Assembly: GCF_900104815.1 (NCBI RefSeq) | Contig: NZ_FNTD01000004.1 | Span: 1,426,001-1,490,000, forward strand | Length of the DNA stretch: 64,000 nucleotides | Direction: 5' to 3' | From: Streptomyces misionensis | GTDB taxonomy: Bacteria > Actinomycetota > Actinomycetes > Streptomycetales > Streptomycetaceae | Part shown: positions 16,893 to 25,157 of the stretch, piece by piece | Numbering within the stretch: the first letter of the stretch is position 1 | Layout: the number at the start of each line of letters is the position of its first letter | The notes under the pieces: model-generated | What the model saw: the letters and a program-made list of their open reading frames with translations, nothing else | Database searches by the model: none | What the model was told of the DNA's origin: nothing | Position numbers and translations under genes: made by a program

Positions 16893-18070
16893 CGGGCCAG
16901 GTCCTTCCAGGCGACGTCCTTGTCGGTGCGCGGCTCGGCGGGCAGCCCGAGGACGCGCTCGGCGACGATGTTGAGCAGGACCTCGCTGGTCCCGCCCTCG
17001 ATGCTGTTGCCCTTGGCCCGCAGATAGCGGTAGCCGGCGTCGCGGCCGGTGAAGTCCACCAGTTCGGGGCGGCGCATGGTCCAGTCGTCGTACAACAGGC
17101 CTTCCTCGCCCCGGAGTTCCACTTCCAGGCCGCTGATCTCCTGGTTGAGGCGGGCGAAGGCGAGCTTCATGCCGGAGCCCTCGGGTCCGGGCTGGCCCGC
17201 GACCAGCTGCTGGCGCAGCCGCTCGCCGGTGAACCGGGCGACCTCGGCCTCCACCCAGAGCCTCAGCAGCCGCTGGTGCAGGTCGTGGGTGCGCGCCTCG
17301 GGCCGTTCGCGCCAGGTCCGGGCGACCGGGCCGATCATGCCGCCCTCACGGGGCAGCCGCATGCCGCCGATGGAGACGCGCTCGTTCATCAGCGTGGTCT
17401 GGGCGACCCGCCAGCCCTCGCCGACCTCGCCGAGGCGGCGGGTGTCGGGGATACGGACGCCGATGAGGAAGACCTCGTTGAACTCGGCCTCACCGGTGAT
17501 CTGCCGCAGCGGCCGCACCTCGACACCGGGGTCGGTCATGTCGCAGACGAAGTAGGTGATGCCCTGGTGCTTGGGCAGGTCCGGGTCGGTGCGGGCGATC
17601 AGGATGGCCCAGCGGGCCAGGTGGGCGCTGGAGGTCCACACCTTCTGCCCGTCGACCACCCACTCGTCGCCGTCCCGGACCGCCCGGGTGCCGAGCGCGG
17701 CCAGGTCGGAGCCGGCGCCCGGCTCGCTGAACAGCTGGCACCAGACCTCCTCGCCGGTCCACAGGGGTCGCAGGAAGCGCCGCTTCTGCTCCTCGGTGCC
17801 GTACTTGAGGATCGTGGGCGCGGCCATCCCGAGTCCGATGCCGATCCGCCGCGGGTCGTTGTCCGGGGCGCCCGCCGCCGCCAGCTCCGCGTCCACGGCC
17901 GCCTGGAGCGAGCGCGGCGCGCCGAGGCCGCCCAGCCCCTGCGGGTAGTGCACCCAGGCGAGCCCGGCGTCGAAGCGGGCGCGCAGGAAGTCCAGCCGTT
18001 CGGTGTGCTCCGGCGGGTGTGCGGCGAGGAACTCCCGTGTGCGGTCGGCAAGTTCGTCGGCGCGGCTCAC
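16889..18070 (-). CDS. Acyl-CoA dehydrogenase, catalytic (alpha-type) subunit
   Basis: 393 residues from GTG 18070, overlapping the quinone oxidoreductase stop (GTGA). It shows WCQLFSEPGAGSDLAALGTR (FAD/CoA binding), VWTSSAHLARWAILIARTD, DFTGRDAGYRYLRAKGNSIE and GGTSEVLLNIVAERVLGLP, the C-terminal FAD-binding loop. The ACAD pair plus oxidoreductase form one tightly coupled operon, pointing to a short beta-oxidation branch. It resembles FadE-type partners that need a second subunit (encoded next). Specificity is not visible. Confidence 0.88.
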   Translation of the reverse strand: MSRADELADRTREFLAAHPPEHTERLDFLRARFDAGLAWVHYPQGLGGLGAPRSLQAAVDAELAAAGAPDNDPRRIGIGLGMAAPTILKYGTEEQKRRFLRPLWTGEEVWCQLFSEPGAGSDLAALGTRAVRDGDEWVVDGQKVWTSSAHLARWAILIARTDPDLPKHQGITYFVCDMTDPGVEVRPLRQITGEAEFNEVFLIGVRIPDTRRLGEVGEGWRVAQTTLMNERVSIGGMRLPREGGMIGPVARTWRERPEARTHDLHQRLLRLWVEAEVARFTGERLRQQLVAGQPGPEGSGMKLAFARLNQEISGLEVELRGEEGLLYDDWTMRRPELVDFTGRDAGYRYLRAKGNSIEGGTSEVLLNIVAERVLGLPAEPRTDKDVAWKDLAR

Positions 18071-19032
18071 GACGCTCCCTCCAGGACCACGGCGACCCGG
18101 CCGGTGGTACGGCCCGCCGCCACCTTCTGCACGGCGGCCGCGGCCCCGGCCAGCGGCACCCGCTCGCTCACCAGCGGCTTGATCGCGCCGCGCGCGGCCA
18201 GTTCGGTCAGCTGCTCGTGGCAGCGCAGGACCAGCTTGGGGTTCTTGGTGTTGTACAGGCCCCAGTGCAGGCCGACGATCGAGTAGTTCTTCACCAGGGC
18301 GTGGTTGAGCGCCGGGGTGGGGATGGTACCGCCGGCGAAGCCGACGACCAGGATGCGGCCCTCGAAGGCGGCCAGTTTGGCGGACTGGGCGTAGGCCTCG
18401 CCGCCGACCGGGTCGTAGATCACATCGGCGCCGCGCCCGCCGGTGGCCTCCTTGACGGCGGCGACGACGTCCTCGGTGCGCCGGTCCACCACCACGTCGC
18501 AGCCCAGTTCCCGGGCGACGGCGGCCTTCTCGGCGCCGCCGACCACACCGATGACGGTGGCGCCGGCCGCCTTGCCGAGCTGCACGGCGGCGCTGCCCAC
18601 ACCACCGGCCGCGGCGTGCACCAGCAGGGTCTCGCCCGCCTCCAGCCGCGCCCGCCGGTGCAGTCCGAACCAGCCGGTCTGGTAGCCGATGTGCAGGGCG
18701 GCGGCCTCCGCGTCGTCCAGCGCCTCGGGTGCGGGCAGCACGGCCGCCTCGTCCGCGACGGTGTACTCGGCGAAGCCGCCGTACGGCAGCGCCGGGGTGG
18801 CGATCACCCGGCGGCCGTCCTCGGTCTCGCCGCAGATCTCCACGCCCGGGGTGAACGGCAGCGGCGGGCGCACCTGGTACTGCCCCCGGCACAGCAGCGC
18901 GTCCGGGAAGTTGACGTTCGCCGCCCGCACCCGCAGCAGCACCTGCCCGTCGCCCGGGGTGGGCCGCGCGGTCTCGGCGAGACGCATCACCTCGTCGGGC
19001 TCGCCGTTCTCGTGCACCTGCCATGCCTGCAT
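18067..19032 (-). CDS. Zinc-independent NADPH:quinone oxidoreductase (MDR family)
   Basis: 321 residues from ATG 19032. GroES-like N-terminal domain (VNFPDALLCRGQYQVRPPLP, FTPGVEICGE), then the Rossmann motif LLVHAAAGGVGSAAVQLGKA and VIYDPVGGEAY, with no structural-zinc Cys cluster, which places it with quinone reductase/crotonyl-like MDR enzymes. First gene of the three-gene operon with the two ACADs; reduction or reoxidation of an enoyl-type intermediate is a fair inference. It is divergent from nothing: the XRE gene upstream is on the same strand after ~90 nt. Confidence 0.88.
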   Translation of the reverse strand: MQAWQVHENGEPDEVMRLAETARPTPGDGQVLLRVRAANVNFPDALLCRGQYQVRPPLPFTPGVEICGETEDGRRVIATPALPYGGFAEYTVADEAAVLPAPEALDDAEAAALHIGYQTGWFGLHRRARLEAGETLLVHAAAGGVGSAAVQLGKAAGATVIGVVGGAEKAAVARELGCDVVVDRRTEDVVAAVKEATGGRGADVIYDPVGGEAYAQSAKLAAFEGRILVVGFAGGTIPTPALNHALVKNYSIVGLHWGLYNTKNPKLVLRCHEQLTELAARGAIKPLVSERVPLAGAAAAVQKVAAGRTTGRVAVVLEGAS

Positions 19033-19124
19033 ACGGGGCCTCCACGCGACCGCATCGTCCGACCGGGTTCCGCCCGCATACTAAGCGGTCGCTTGCCCGT
19101 GAGGGAACACCCCCCGTGGAGGGC

Positions 19125-19700
19125 TCACCTCGGCGCCGCCGGGCGCGCCCGCACATGCATCCGCTCCCCCTGCGGCCCGAACAGGCTCAGGAACTCCGCC
19201 GGCCCCTCCCCCGTCGACCCGAACCAGTGCGGCACCCGGGTGTCGAACTCGGCCGCCTCCCCGGCCGACAGCACCACGTCGTGCTCCCCGAGCACCAGCC
19301 GCAGCCGCCCGGAGAGCACGTACAGCCACTCGTACCCCTCGTGGGTGCGCGGGTCCGGCTCCTCCTGGCGTCTGGGTTCGAGCACCTTGAAGGCCTGGAG
19401 GCCGCCGGGCTGGCGGGTCAGCGGCCAGAACGTGCGGCCGTACCGCCGCACGGGCTCGGCCCGCACCCGGGGATCGCCGACCGGCGGGGCGCCGACCAGT
19501 TCGTCCAGCGGGACCTGGTGGGCCTGGGCGATCGGCAGCAGCAACTCCAGGCTGGGCTTGCGCAGCCCGGACTCCAGCCGGGACAGCGTGCTCACGGAGA
19601 TGCCGGTGGCCTCGGACAGCGCGGCCAGCGTCACCTCCCGCTCCTTGCGGATCCGCCGCAGCCGGGGACCCACCTCCGCCAGAACGTCTTCGGTACCCAT
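19125..19700 (-). CDS. XRE-family regulator with C-terminal cupin
   Basis: 191 residues from ATG 19700. HTH_3 at residues ~11-66 (RLRRIRKEREVTLAALSEAT, GISVSTLSRLESGLRKPSLE). Cupin_2 at ~110-180 with HEGYEWLYVLSGRLRLVLGE and AAEFDTRVPHWFGSTGEGP. Such regulators sense small ligands in the cupin barrel. It is divergent from a TrxR-like flavoprotein gene with 77 nt between, a pairing that suggests it controls that gene. Confidence 0.88.
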   Translation of the reverse strand: MGTEDVLAEVGPRLRRIRKEREVTLAALSEATGISVSTLSRLESGLRKPSLELLLPIAQAHQVPLDELVGAPPVGDPRVRAEPVRRYGRTFWPLTRQPGGLQAFKVLEPRRQEEPDPRTHEGYEWLYVLSGRLRLVLGEHDVVLSAGEAAEFDTRVPHWFGSTGEGPAEFLSLFGPQGERMHVRARPAAPR

Positions 19701-19707
19701 GAGTCCA

Positions 19708-19722
19708 TTGCAGTTTCGGCAA
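19708..19722. promoter_or_regulatory. Weak candidate operator for XRE-cupin regulator
   Basis: The AT-richer stretch 19705-19736 between the divergent genes holds TTGC-N7-GCAA (19708-19722) and an outer ATTG...CAAT pair. The arms are short, so this is suggestive only. Confidence 0.25.
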
Positions 19723-19777
19723 AGATGTTTGTCAATCCCGCGGGCTTCGGGCGACCGTCGGGGGCGGAGGTGGTCAC

Positions 19778-20719
19778 ATGACCGAGAACATGGCCGCGCG
19801 CCACGAGGTGATCGTCGTCGGCGGCGGGGCGGCCGGGCTGTCCGCCGCGCTGGTGCTGGGCCGGGCCCGGCGCCGGACGCTGGTCGTGGACGCGGGCGAG
19901 CCGCGCAACACGCCGTCCCCCCACATGCAGGGCTATCTGACCCGGGACGGCATGTCCCCGGCGGACTTCCTGACCGCGGGCCGGGAGGAGATCGCCCGGT
20001 ACGGGGTGGAGCTGGTCCGCGACCGGGTCGTGGACGCGAGCCGTGACGAGGACGGCTTCACCGTCGTCCTCGCGGGCGGGGACACCGCGCGGGCCCGGCA
20101 GCTGGTGGTCGCCACCGGGCTGCGCGACGAGCTGCCGCCGCTGCCGGGGCTGGCCGAACGGTTCGGCCGGGATGTGCTGCACTGCCCGTACTGCCACGGC
20201 TGGGAGGCCCGCGACCTGCCGACCGGAGTGCTCGCCACGTCGGCGCTCAGCGTCCACCAGGCGCTGATGGTCACGCAGTGGTCGAAGGACGTCCGGCTGT
20301 TCCTGCACCGCGTGCCGGAGGCGGAGCTGGCGGACGAGGACCTGCGGCGGCTCGCCGTCGCCGGGGTCGAGGTGGTGCCCGGGGAGGTCGCGGGGCTCGT
20401 CGTCGCCGACGACCGGCTCACCGGCGTACGCCTCGCCGACGGCACGGTGCACGACCGCGAGGTGCTGTACGCCGCGCCGCGGCCCGTGCCGCGGAACGAA
20501 CTGTTCGTCCGGCTGGGCGCCGAACTGCGCGAGACGCCCTTCGGCGCCTACCCGGTGATCGACGAGCGGGGCCTGACGACCGTGCCCGGACTGTGGGCGG
20601 CGGGCAACGCGAGCGGCTTCGCCGAGCAGGTGGTCAACGCGGCGAGCCGGGGGTACCGGGCGGGCGCGGCGATCAACGGGGAGCTGCTGTTCGCCGACCT
20701 GGACGCGGCTCTGGGGTAG
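19778..20719 (+). CDS. NAD(P)/FAD-dependent oxidoreductase, thioredoxin-reductase-like
   Basis: 313 residues from ATG 19778. FAD motif VIVVGGGAAGLSAALVLGRA at residue ~11-30, GEPRNTPSPHMQGYLTRDG, the redox pair CPYCHGWE (~residue 136-143), and the FAD end GLWAAGNASGFAEQVVNAAS. This is the low-molecular-weight TrxR fold. The canonical GxGxxG/A NADPH site in the middle is degenerate (ATSALSVHQAL), so electrons may come from another donor, as in ferredoxin- or holothin-type relatives. No thioredoxin gene is adjacent. Probably controlled by the divergent XRE-cupin protein. Confidence 0.85.
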   Translation: MTENMAARHEVIVVGGGAAGLSAALVLGRARRRTLVVDAGEPRNTPSPHMQGYLTRDGMSPADFLTAGREEIARYGVELVRDRVVDASRDEDGFTVVLAGGDTARARQLVVATGLRDELPPLPGLAERFGRDVLHCPYCHGWEARDLPTGVLATSALSVHQALMVTQWSKDVRLFLHRVPEAELADEDLRRLAVAGVEVVPGEVAGLVVADDRLTGVRLADGTVHDREVLYAAPRPVPRNELFVRLGAELRETPFGAYPVIDERGLTTVPGLWAAGNASGFAEQVVNAASRGYRAGAAINGELLFADLDAALG

Positions 20720-20779
20720 CGCCGCTCTCGGGTGCCGGGCGCAGGTGTCGGGGCCGCCCGCGCGGTGCACTCTGAGGGC

Positions 20780-22318
20780 ATGTTGCTGAGTCGGCTCGCG
20801 CAGGTGTCGGGTGAGGTCGCCGCCACGGCGGCGCGATCGCGGAAGATCGGGCTGCTCGCGGAGCTGTTCCGCGAGGCGGACGCGGAGGACGTGCCGGTCG
20901 TCATCCCCTATCTGGCGGGACGGCTGCCGCAGGGCCGGCTCGGCGTCGGCTGGAAGGTGCTGGGCCGCCCGGTGCCGCCCGCCGCCGAACCGGTGCTCAC
21001 CGTCCGCGAGGTGGACGCGCTCCTCACCGACCTGGGCAAGGTCTCCGGACCCGGCTCCCAGGCGGAGCGCGCCCGGCTGGTCGGCGAGCTGCTGGGCGCG
21101 GCCACCGAGCCGGAGCAGCGCTTCCTGCGCGGCCTGCTCACCGGTGAGGTCCGCCAGGGCGCGCTGGACGCCGTCGCGGTGGAGGGCCTGGCACGGGCGA
21201 CCGGCGCGGACCCGCACGACGTACGGCGGGCGGTGATGCTGTCGGGCTCGCTCCAGACGGTCGCGCGGGCCCTGCTGGGCGAGGGGACCGCCGCGCTCGA
21301 CCGGTTCCGGCTCACCGTGGGCCGCCCGGTGCTGCCGATGCTGGCGCACAGCGCCTCCTCCGTCGCCGAGGCGGTGGGCAAACTGGGCGCCTGCGCGGTG
21401 GAGGAGAAGCTGGACGGCATCCGGGTGCAGGTGCACCGGGACGGCGACTCGGTGCGCGTGCACACCCGCACGCTGGACGACATCACCGCCCGGCTGCCCG
21501 AAGTGACCGCCGCCGCACTGGAGTTGAGGGGCGAGCGGTTCATCCTGGACGGCGAGGTGATCTCCTTCGACGCGGCCGGGCGGCCCCGCTCCTTCCAGGA
21601 GACGGCGGGCCGGGTCGGCTCCCGTACCGACGTGGCGCGGGCCGCCGGACAGGTCCCGGTCTCCCCCGTCTTCTTCGACGTGCTCGCCGTCGACGGCCGT
21701 GATCTGCTCGACCTGCCGTTCGCCGAGCGGCACGCGGAGCTGGCCCGGCTGGTGCCCGAGCCGATGCGGGTGCGGCGCACGGTGGCCGGGGGGCCGCGGG
21801 ACATCCCCGAGGCGGAACGGTTCCTCGCCGAGACCCTGGCCCGGGGCCACGAGGGCGTGGTGGTCAAGTCGCTGGACGCGCCGTACAGCGCCGGCCGGCG
21901 CGGCGCCGCCTGGCTCAAGGTCAAGCCCGTGCACACCCTCGACCTGGTGGTCCTGGCCGCCGAACGGGGTCACGGCAGGCGCACCGGGAAACTCTCCAAC
22001 CTCCATCTCGGCGCGCGCACCGCCGACGGCGGCTTCGCGATGCTCGGCAAGACCTTCAAGGGCATGACGGACGCGATGCTCGACTGGCAGACCGAGCGGC
22101 TCGGGGAACTGGCGGTCGAGGACGACGGCTGGACGGTCCGGGTCCGCCCCGAACTCGTCGTGGAGATCGCCTACGACGGCCTCCAGCGCTCCTCCCGCTA
22201 CCCGGCCGGCGTCACCCTGCGCTTCGCCCGCGTGCTGCGCTACCGCGAGGACAAGAGGCCCGAGGAGGCCGATACGGTGGAGGCCCTGCTCGCGGCCCAC
22301 CCGGAGGTCACACCGTGA
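20780..22318 (+). CDS. ATP-dependent DNA ligase
   Basis: 512 residues from ATG 20780. N-terminal DNA-binding domain (RKIGLLAELFREADAEDV), adenylation domain with the KxDG motif EEKLDGIRVQ (Lys210 should be the adenylated residue), FILDGEVISFD, GHEGVVVKSLDAPYSAGRRG, and AAWLKVKPVHTLDLVVL. C-terminal OB fold (RPELVVEIAYDGLQRSS). Length matches actinobacterial LigB-type enzymes; essential ligation is done by NAD-dependent LigA elsewhere. It overlaps the NUDIX gene (GTGA), suggesting a nucleotide-sanitation or repair unit. Confidence 0.92.
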   Translation: MLLSRLAQVSGEVAATAARSRKIGLLAELFREADAEDVPVVIPYLAGRLPQGRLGVGWKVLGRPVPPAAEPVLTVREVDALLTDLGKVSGPGSQAERARLVGELLGAATEPEQRFLRGLLTGEVRQGALDAVAVEGLARATGADPHDVRRAVMLSGSLQTVARALLGEGTAALDRFRLTVGRPVLPMLAHSASSVAEAVGKLGACAVEEKLDGIRVQVHRDGDSVRVHTRTLDDITARLPEVTAAALELRGERFILDGEVISFDAAGRPRSFQETAGRVGSRTDVARAAGQVPVSPVFFDVLAVDGRDLLDLPFAERHAELARLVPEPMRVRRTVAGGPRDIPEAERFLAETLARGHEGVVVKSLDAPYSAGRRGAAWLKVKPVHTLDLVVLAAERGHGRRTGKLSNLHLGARTADGGFAMLGKTFKGMTDAMLDWQTERLGELAVEDDGWTVRVRPELVVEIAYDGLQRSSRYPAGVTLRFARVLRYREDKRPEEADTVEALLAAHPEVTP

Positions 22319-22788
22319 CGGTGCGAAGGACGAAGCGCAGTGCGGGGCTGCTGGTGTTCCGGCCCGCGCCCGGGGGGATCGAGGTGCTGCTCGGCCATAT
22401 GGGCGGACCGCTGTGGGCGAAGAAGGAGGCCGGCGCCTGGACCGTGCCCAAGGGCGAGTACGAGGGCGACGAGCCCGCCTGGGAGGCCGCCCGGCGCGAG
22501 TTCCGGGAGGAGCTGGGCCTCACGCCGCCCGACGGGGAGGCGGTACCGCTGGGCGAGGTCGTGCAGAAGAACGGCAAGGTCGTCACGGCCTGGGCGGTGG
22601 CGGGCGACCCGGACCTGGCCGGTTTCACCCCCGGCACCTTCACCATGGAGTGGCCCCCGCGCTCGGGCCGGCGCCAGGAGTTCCCCGAGCTGGACCGGGT
22701 GGCCTGGCTCGGGCTGGAGCGGGCCCGTGAGGTGATCATCACGGCACAGGCGGAGTTTCTCGACCGGCTGGCGGAGCACTCGGCCTGA
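22315..22788 (+). CDS. NUDIX hydrolase
   Basis: 157 residues from GTG 22315, overlapping the ligase stop by 4 bp. The Nudix box is complete: KGEYEGDEPAWEAAR followed at once by REFREELGL (G-x5-E-x7-REUxEExGU). Small bacterial relatives remove diadenosine polyphosphates or oxidised nucleotides. The coupling with an ATP-dependent ligase suggests clearing of adenylated by-products, which is inference. It terminates before GabD without obvious hairpin. Confidence 0.9.
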   Translation: MTVRRTKRSAGLLVFRPAPGGIEVLLGHMGGPLWAKKEAGAWTVPKGEYEGDEPAWEAARREFREELGLTPPDGEAVPLGEVVQKNGKVVTAWAVAGDPDLAGFTPGTFTMEWPPRSGRRQEFPELDRVAWLGLERAREVIITAQAEFLDRLAEHSA

Positions 22789-22864
22789 AACAGCGACCTG
22801 GCGTTGCGCTCGGACGGGCCGCGCGCGAAGGTCTAAGCACAGCCCGCTCCCAGGGAGGTCAGCC

Positions 22865-24250
22865 ATGCCCATCGCGACGGTGAACCCGGCGAACGGCGAG
22901 ACGCTCAAGACGTACGAGCCCATGGGCGAGGAGGAGCTGGAACGCCGGCTCCAGCTCGCCGAGGCCACGTTCCGCACGTACCGGACGACCACGTTCGCCG
23001 AGCGCGCCCGGCTGCTGAACAAGGCCGCCGACCTGCTGGACGAGGACCGGCAGGAAATCGGCAGGGTCATGACCACCGAGATGGGCAAGCCCGTCCAGCA
23101 GGCCCGCGCGGAGGCCGCGAAGTGCGCCAAGGCCATGCGCTGGTACGCCGAGCACGCCGAGGCCCTGCTCGCCGACGAGGAGCCCGCCGCGGCCGACGTA
23201 GAGGACTCCGGGGCGAGCCGGGTGCGGGTCCGCTACCGCCCGCTGGGCCCCGTGCTCGCGGTGATGCCGTGGAACTTCCCGCTGTGGCAGGTGGTCCGGT
23301 TCGCCGCGCCCGCGCTGATGGCGGGCAACGTGGGACTGCTCAAGCACGCCTCCAACGTCCCCCAGACCGCCCTCTACCTGGAGGACCTGTTCCACCGGGC
23401 GGGCTTCCCCGAGGGCTGTTTCCAGACACTGCTGATCGGCTCCGCCGCGGCGGACGACATCCTGCGCGACGAGCGGGTCAGGGCGGCCACCCTCACGGGC
23501 GGCGAGCCCGCCGGGCGCGCGGTCGCCTCCACCGCCGGGGAGATGATCAAGAAGACGGTGCTGGAGCTGGGCGGCAGCGACCCCTTCGTCGTGCTGCCCT
23601 CCGCCGACATCGACCGCGCGGCCCAGGTCGCCGTGACCGCGCGCGTGCAGAACAACGGGCAGTCCTGCATCGCCGCCAAGCGGTTCATCGTGCACACCGA
23701 CGTCTACGACGCCTTCGCCGAGCGGTTCGTCGCGGGCATGAAGGCGCTGAAGGTCGGCGACCCGCTGGAGGAGGACACCGAGGTCGGGCCGCTCTCCAGC
23801 GAGCAGGGGCGCAAGGACCTGGAGGAGCTGGTCGACGACGCCAGGCGCAGCGGGGCGCGGGTGCTGTGCGGCGGCGAGCGGCCGGACGGACCGGGCTGGT
23901 ACTACCCGCCGACCGTGCTCGCCGGCATCACCCGGGAGATGCGCATCCACCGCGAGGAGGCCTTCGGACCGGTGGCAACGCTGTACCGGGCCGACGACCT
24001 GGAAGAGGCGCTGCTCATCGCCAACGACTCGCCGTTCGGCCTGAGTTCGAACGTCTGGACGCGGGAGGAGAGCGAGATCGAGCGGTTCGCGCGGGACCTG
24101 GAGGCCGGGGCGGTGTACGTCAACGGGATGACCGCCTCGCACCCGGCGTTCCCCTTCGGCGGCGTGAAGCGGTCGGGGTACGGCCGTGAGCTGTCCGGGC
24201 ACGGAATCCGGGAGTTCTGCAACATCACGACGGTTTGGCAGAGTGCGTGA
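22865..24250 (+). CDS. gabD: Succinate-semialdehyde/aldehyde dehydrogenase (GabD1-like)
   Basis: 461 residues from ATG 22865 with AGGGAGG upstream. NAD(P)-ALDH motifs: VLAVMPWNFPLWQVVRFAAP, VLELGGSDPFVVLPSADID (catalytic Glu), NNGQSCIAAKRFIV (catalytic Cys), EEAFGPVATLYRADDLEEAL. The N terminus (TVNPANGETLKTYEPMGEEEL) matches the NADP-dependent GabD1 group of actinobacteria, which oxidises succinic semialdehyde to succinate. Other small aldehydes are possible. Its stop overlaps an in-frame GTG of the next small ORF. Confidence 0.87.
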   Translation: MPIATVNPANGETLKTYEPMGEEELERRLQLAEATFRTYRTTTFAERARLLNKAADLLDEDRQEIGRVMTTEMGKPVQQARAEAAKCAKAMRWYAEHAEALLADEEPAAADVEDSGASRVRVRYRPLGPVLAVMPWNFPLWQVVRFAAPALMAGNVGLLKHASNVPQTALYLEDLFHRAGFPEGCFQTLLIGSAAADDILRDERVRAATLTGGEPAGRAVASTAGEMIKKTVLELGGSDPFVVLPSADIDRAAQVAVTARVQNNGQSCIAAKRFIVHTDVYDAFAERFVAGMKALKVGDPLEEDTEVGPLSSEQGRKDLEELVDDARRSGARVLCGGERPDGPGWYYPPTVLAGITREMRIHREEAFGPVATLYRADDLEEALLIANDSPFGLSSNVWTREESEIERFARDLEAGAVYVNGMTASHPAFPFGGVKRSGYGRELSGHGIREFCNITTVWQSA

Positions 24251-24276
24251 CGGCTGCGGGTCTACCATCCCCTTTT

Positions 24277-24510
24277 GTGAACCGCGAAGTGACTCTGCCT
24301 CTGATCGTCGACGACCGCGGGACCTTGCAGGTGGCCGCGGCCGATGTGAGCAAGTTGTTGCGGACCGTGGGCGGGCGCTGGCTGCGGTTGGTCGAGGCCG
24401 GGGAGCGAGGGCTGGACGAGGACACCGTCGCCGCGCTGACGATCGAGCTGGCGAAGCTGGCGGACCGGATCGACGTGGCGTGCATCGCGCACAGCAGCGG
24501 CCCGCCGTAG
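24277..24510 (+). CDS. Small conserved Streptomyces protein (DUF6213-like)
   Basis: 77 residues from GTG 24277; GTG 24247 overlapping the dehydrogenase stop is an in-frame alternative. The sequence reads NREVTLPLIVDDRGTLQVAA, then SKLLRTVGGRWLRLVEAGE and LTIELAKLADRIDVACIAHS. I associate this pattern with DUF6213 but from memory. It has no TM segment or known catalytic motif. TACCAT at 24263-24268 lies 9 nt before GTG 24277, so a leaderless transcript is possible. Confidence 0.7.
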   Translation: MNREVTLPLIVDDRGTLQVAAADVSKLLRTVGGRWLRLVEAGERGLDEDTVAALTIELAKLADRIDVACIAHSSGPP

Positions 24511-25072
24511 GAGCCCGCCCCGGAACACCCCCTCGTACGTTCGTAGCGGTCCCCCGTACGCACGGGCCCGCTCCCTGTCGGACGTCCCGGCGCCCCAGGG
24601 CCGCCTGACCGCCGCCGTCGCCCGCCGCTCCGGCTCGGGCGACGGCCCGGCGAAGAGGCCGAAGAAGGCGCAGGTGGTGTCCGGGAAGCCGTAGCGGGTA
24701 GCGGGTGAGCGGACCCGTGGCGGTCCGGGCGCAATGGCCGTCCCAGGCTGCGAAGTTGACGGCCGGCGCCACGACCGCGTCGGCGGGGACGCCTTTAGGG
24801 CGAGCCAGGCCGGACGGGCCTGGCAGCGGGCTCGGGGGCCTGCCCGTGGGCGACGTTCTCCGGTGTCGGCGCGCGCCGCGTTCGGCGAGCGGTACGACGG
24901 GGTGACCGAGGGGACCGGACCGACGGCCCCGACGGCGCTCCCCAGCAGGTCTTTCTCGCTAACGGCCGGCGTGGTTTTTTCGCTCGTCCGGCCTCGGAAG
25001 TCCTCCTTCGGGACTGACGCGGCGTCCCCGATTCGGAGTAACCCAACGCGAGATACTCGTCCCCCCGGGTGA
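24511..25072. other. Non-coding stretch upstream of the rppA operator region
   Basis: About 560 nt without a convincing gene. Open frames on both strands have no family match and poor ribosome sites. A T6 run at ~24974 within a GCCGG...CCGGC context is the only strongly AT-rich point. It may hold the distal promoter of the rppA operon. Confidence 0.5.
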
Positions 25073-25133
25073 CGGTGGGTGAAGCACCTCCTGAGGTGAA
25101 CCACCTTCTGACCGGTGGGTGAAGGCCCACCGG
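25073..25133. promoter_or_regulatory. Repeat-rich rppA leader: two CGGTGGGTGAAG direct repeats plus two hairpins
   Basis: CGGTGGGTGAAG occurs at 25073-25084 and 25113-25124, exactly 40 bp apart (about four helical turns). Between and over them lie CACCTC-CT-GAGGTG (25085-25098) and CCGGTGGG-TGAAGG-CCCACCGG (25112-25133). This looks like a cooperative operator or structured 5' leader 24 nt before rppA. Confidence 0.6.
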
Positions 25134-25157
25134 ACACGCGGAAAGCAGGGACGGTTC

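Noticed and set aside
24262..25137. Long minus-strand frames upstream of rppA
   Set aside because: Low-complexity Pro/Arg/Ala composition, no ribosome site, no motif.
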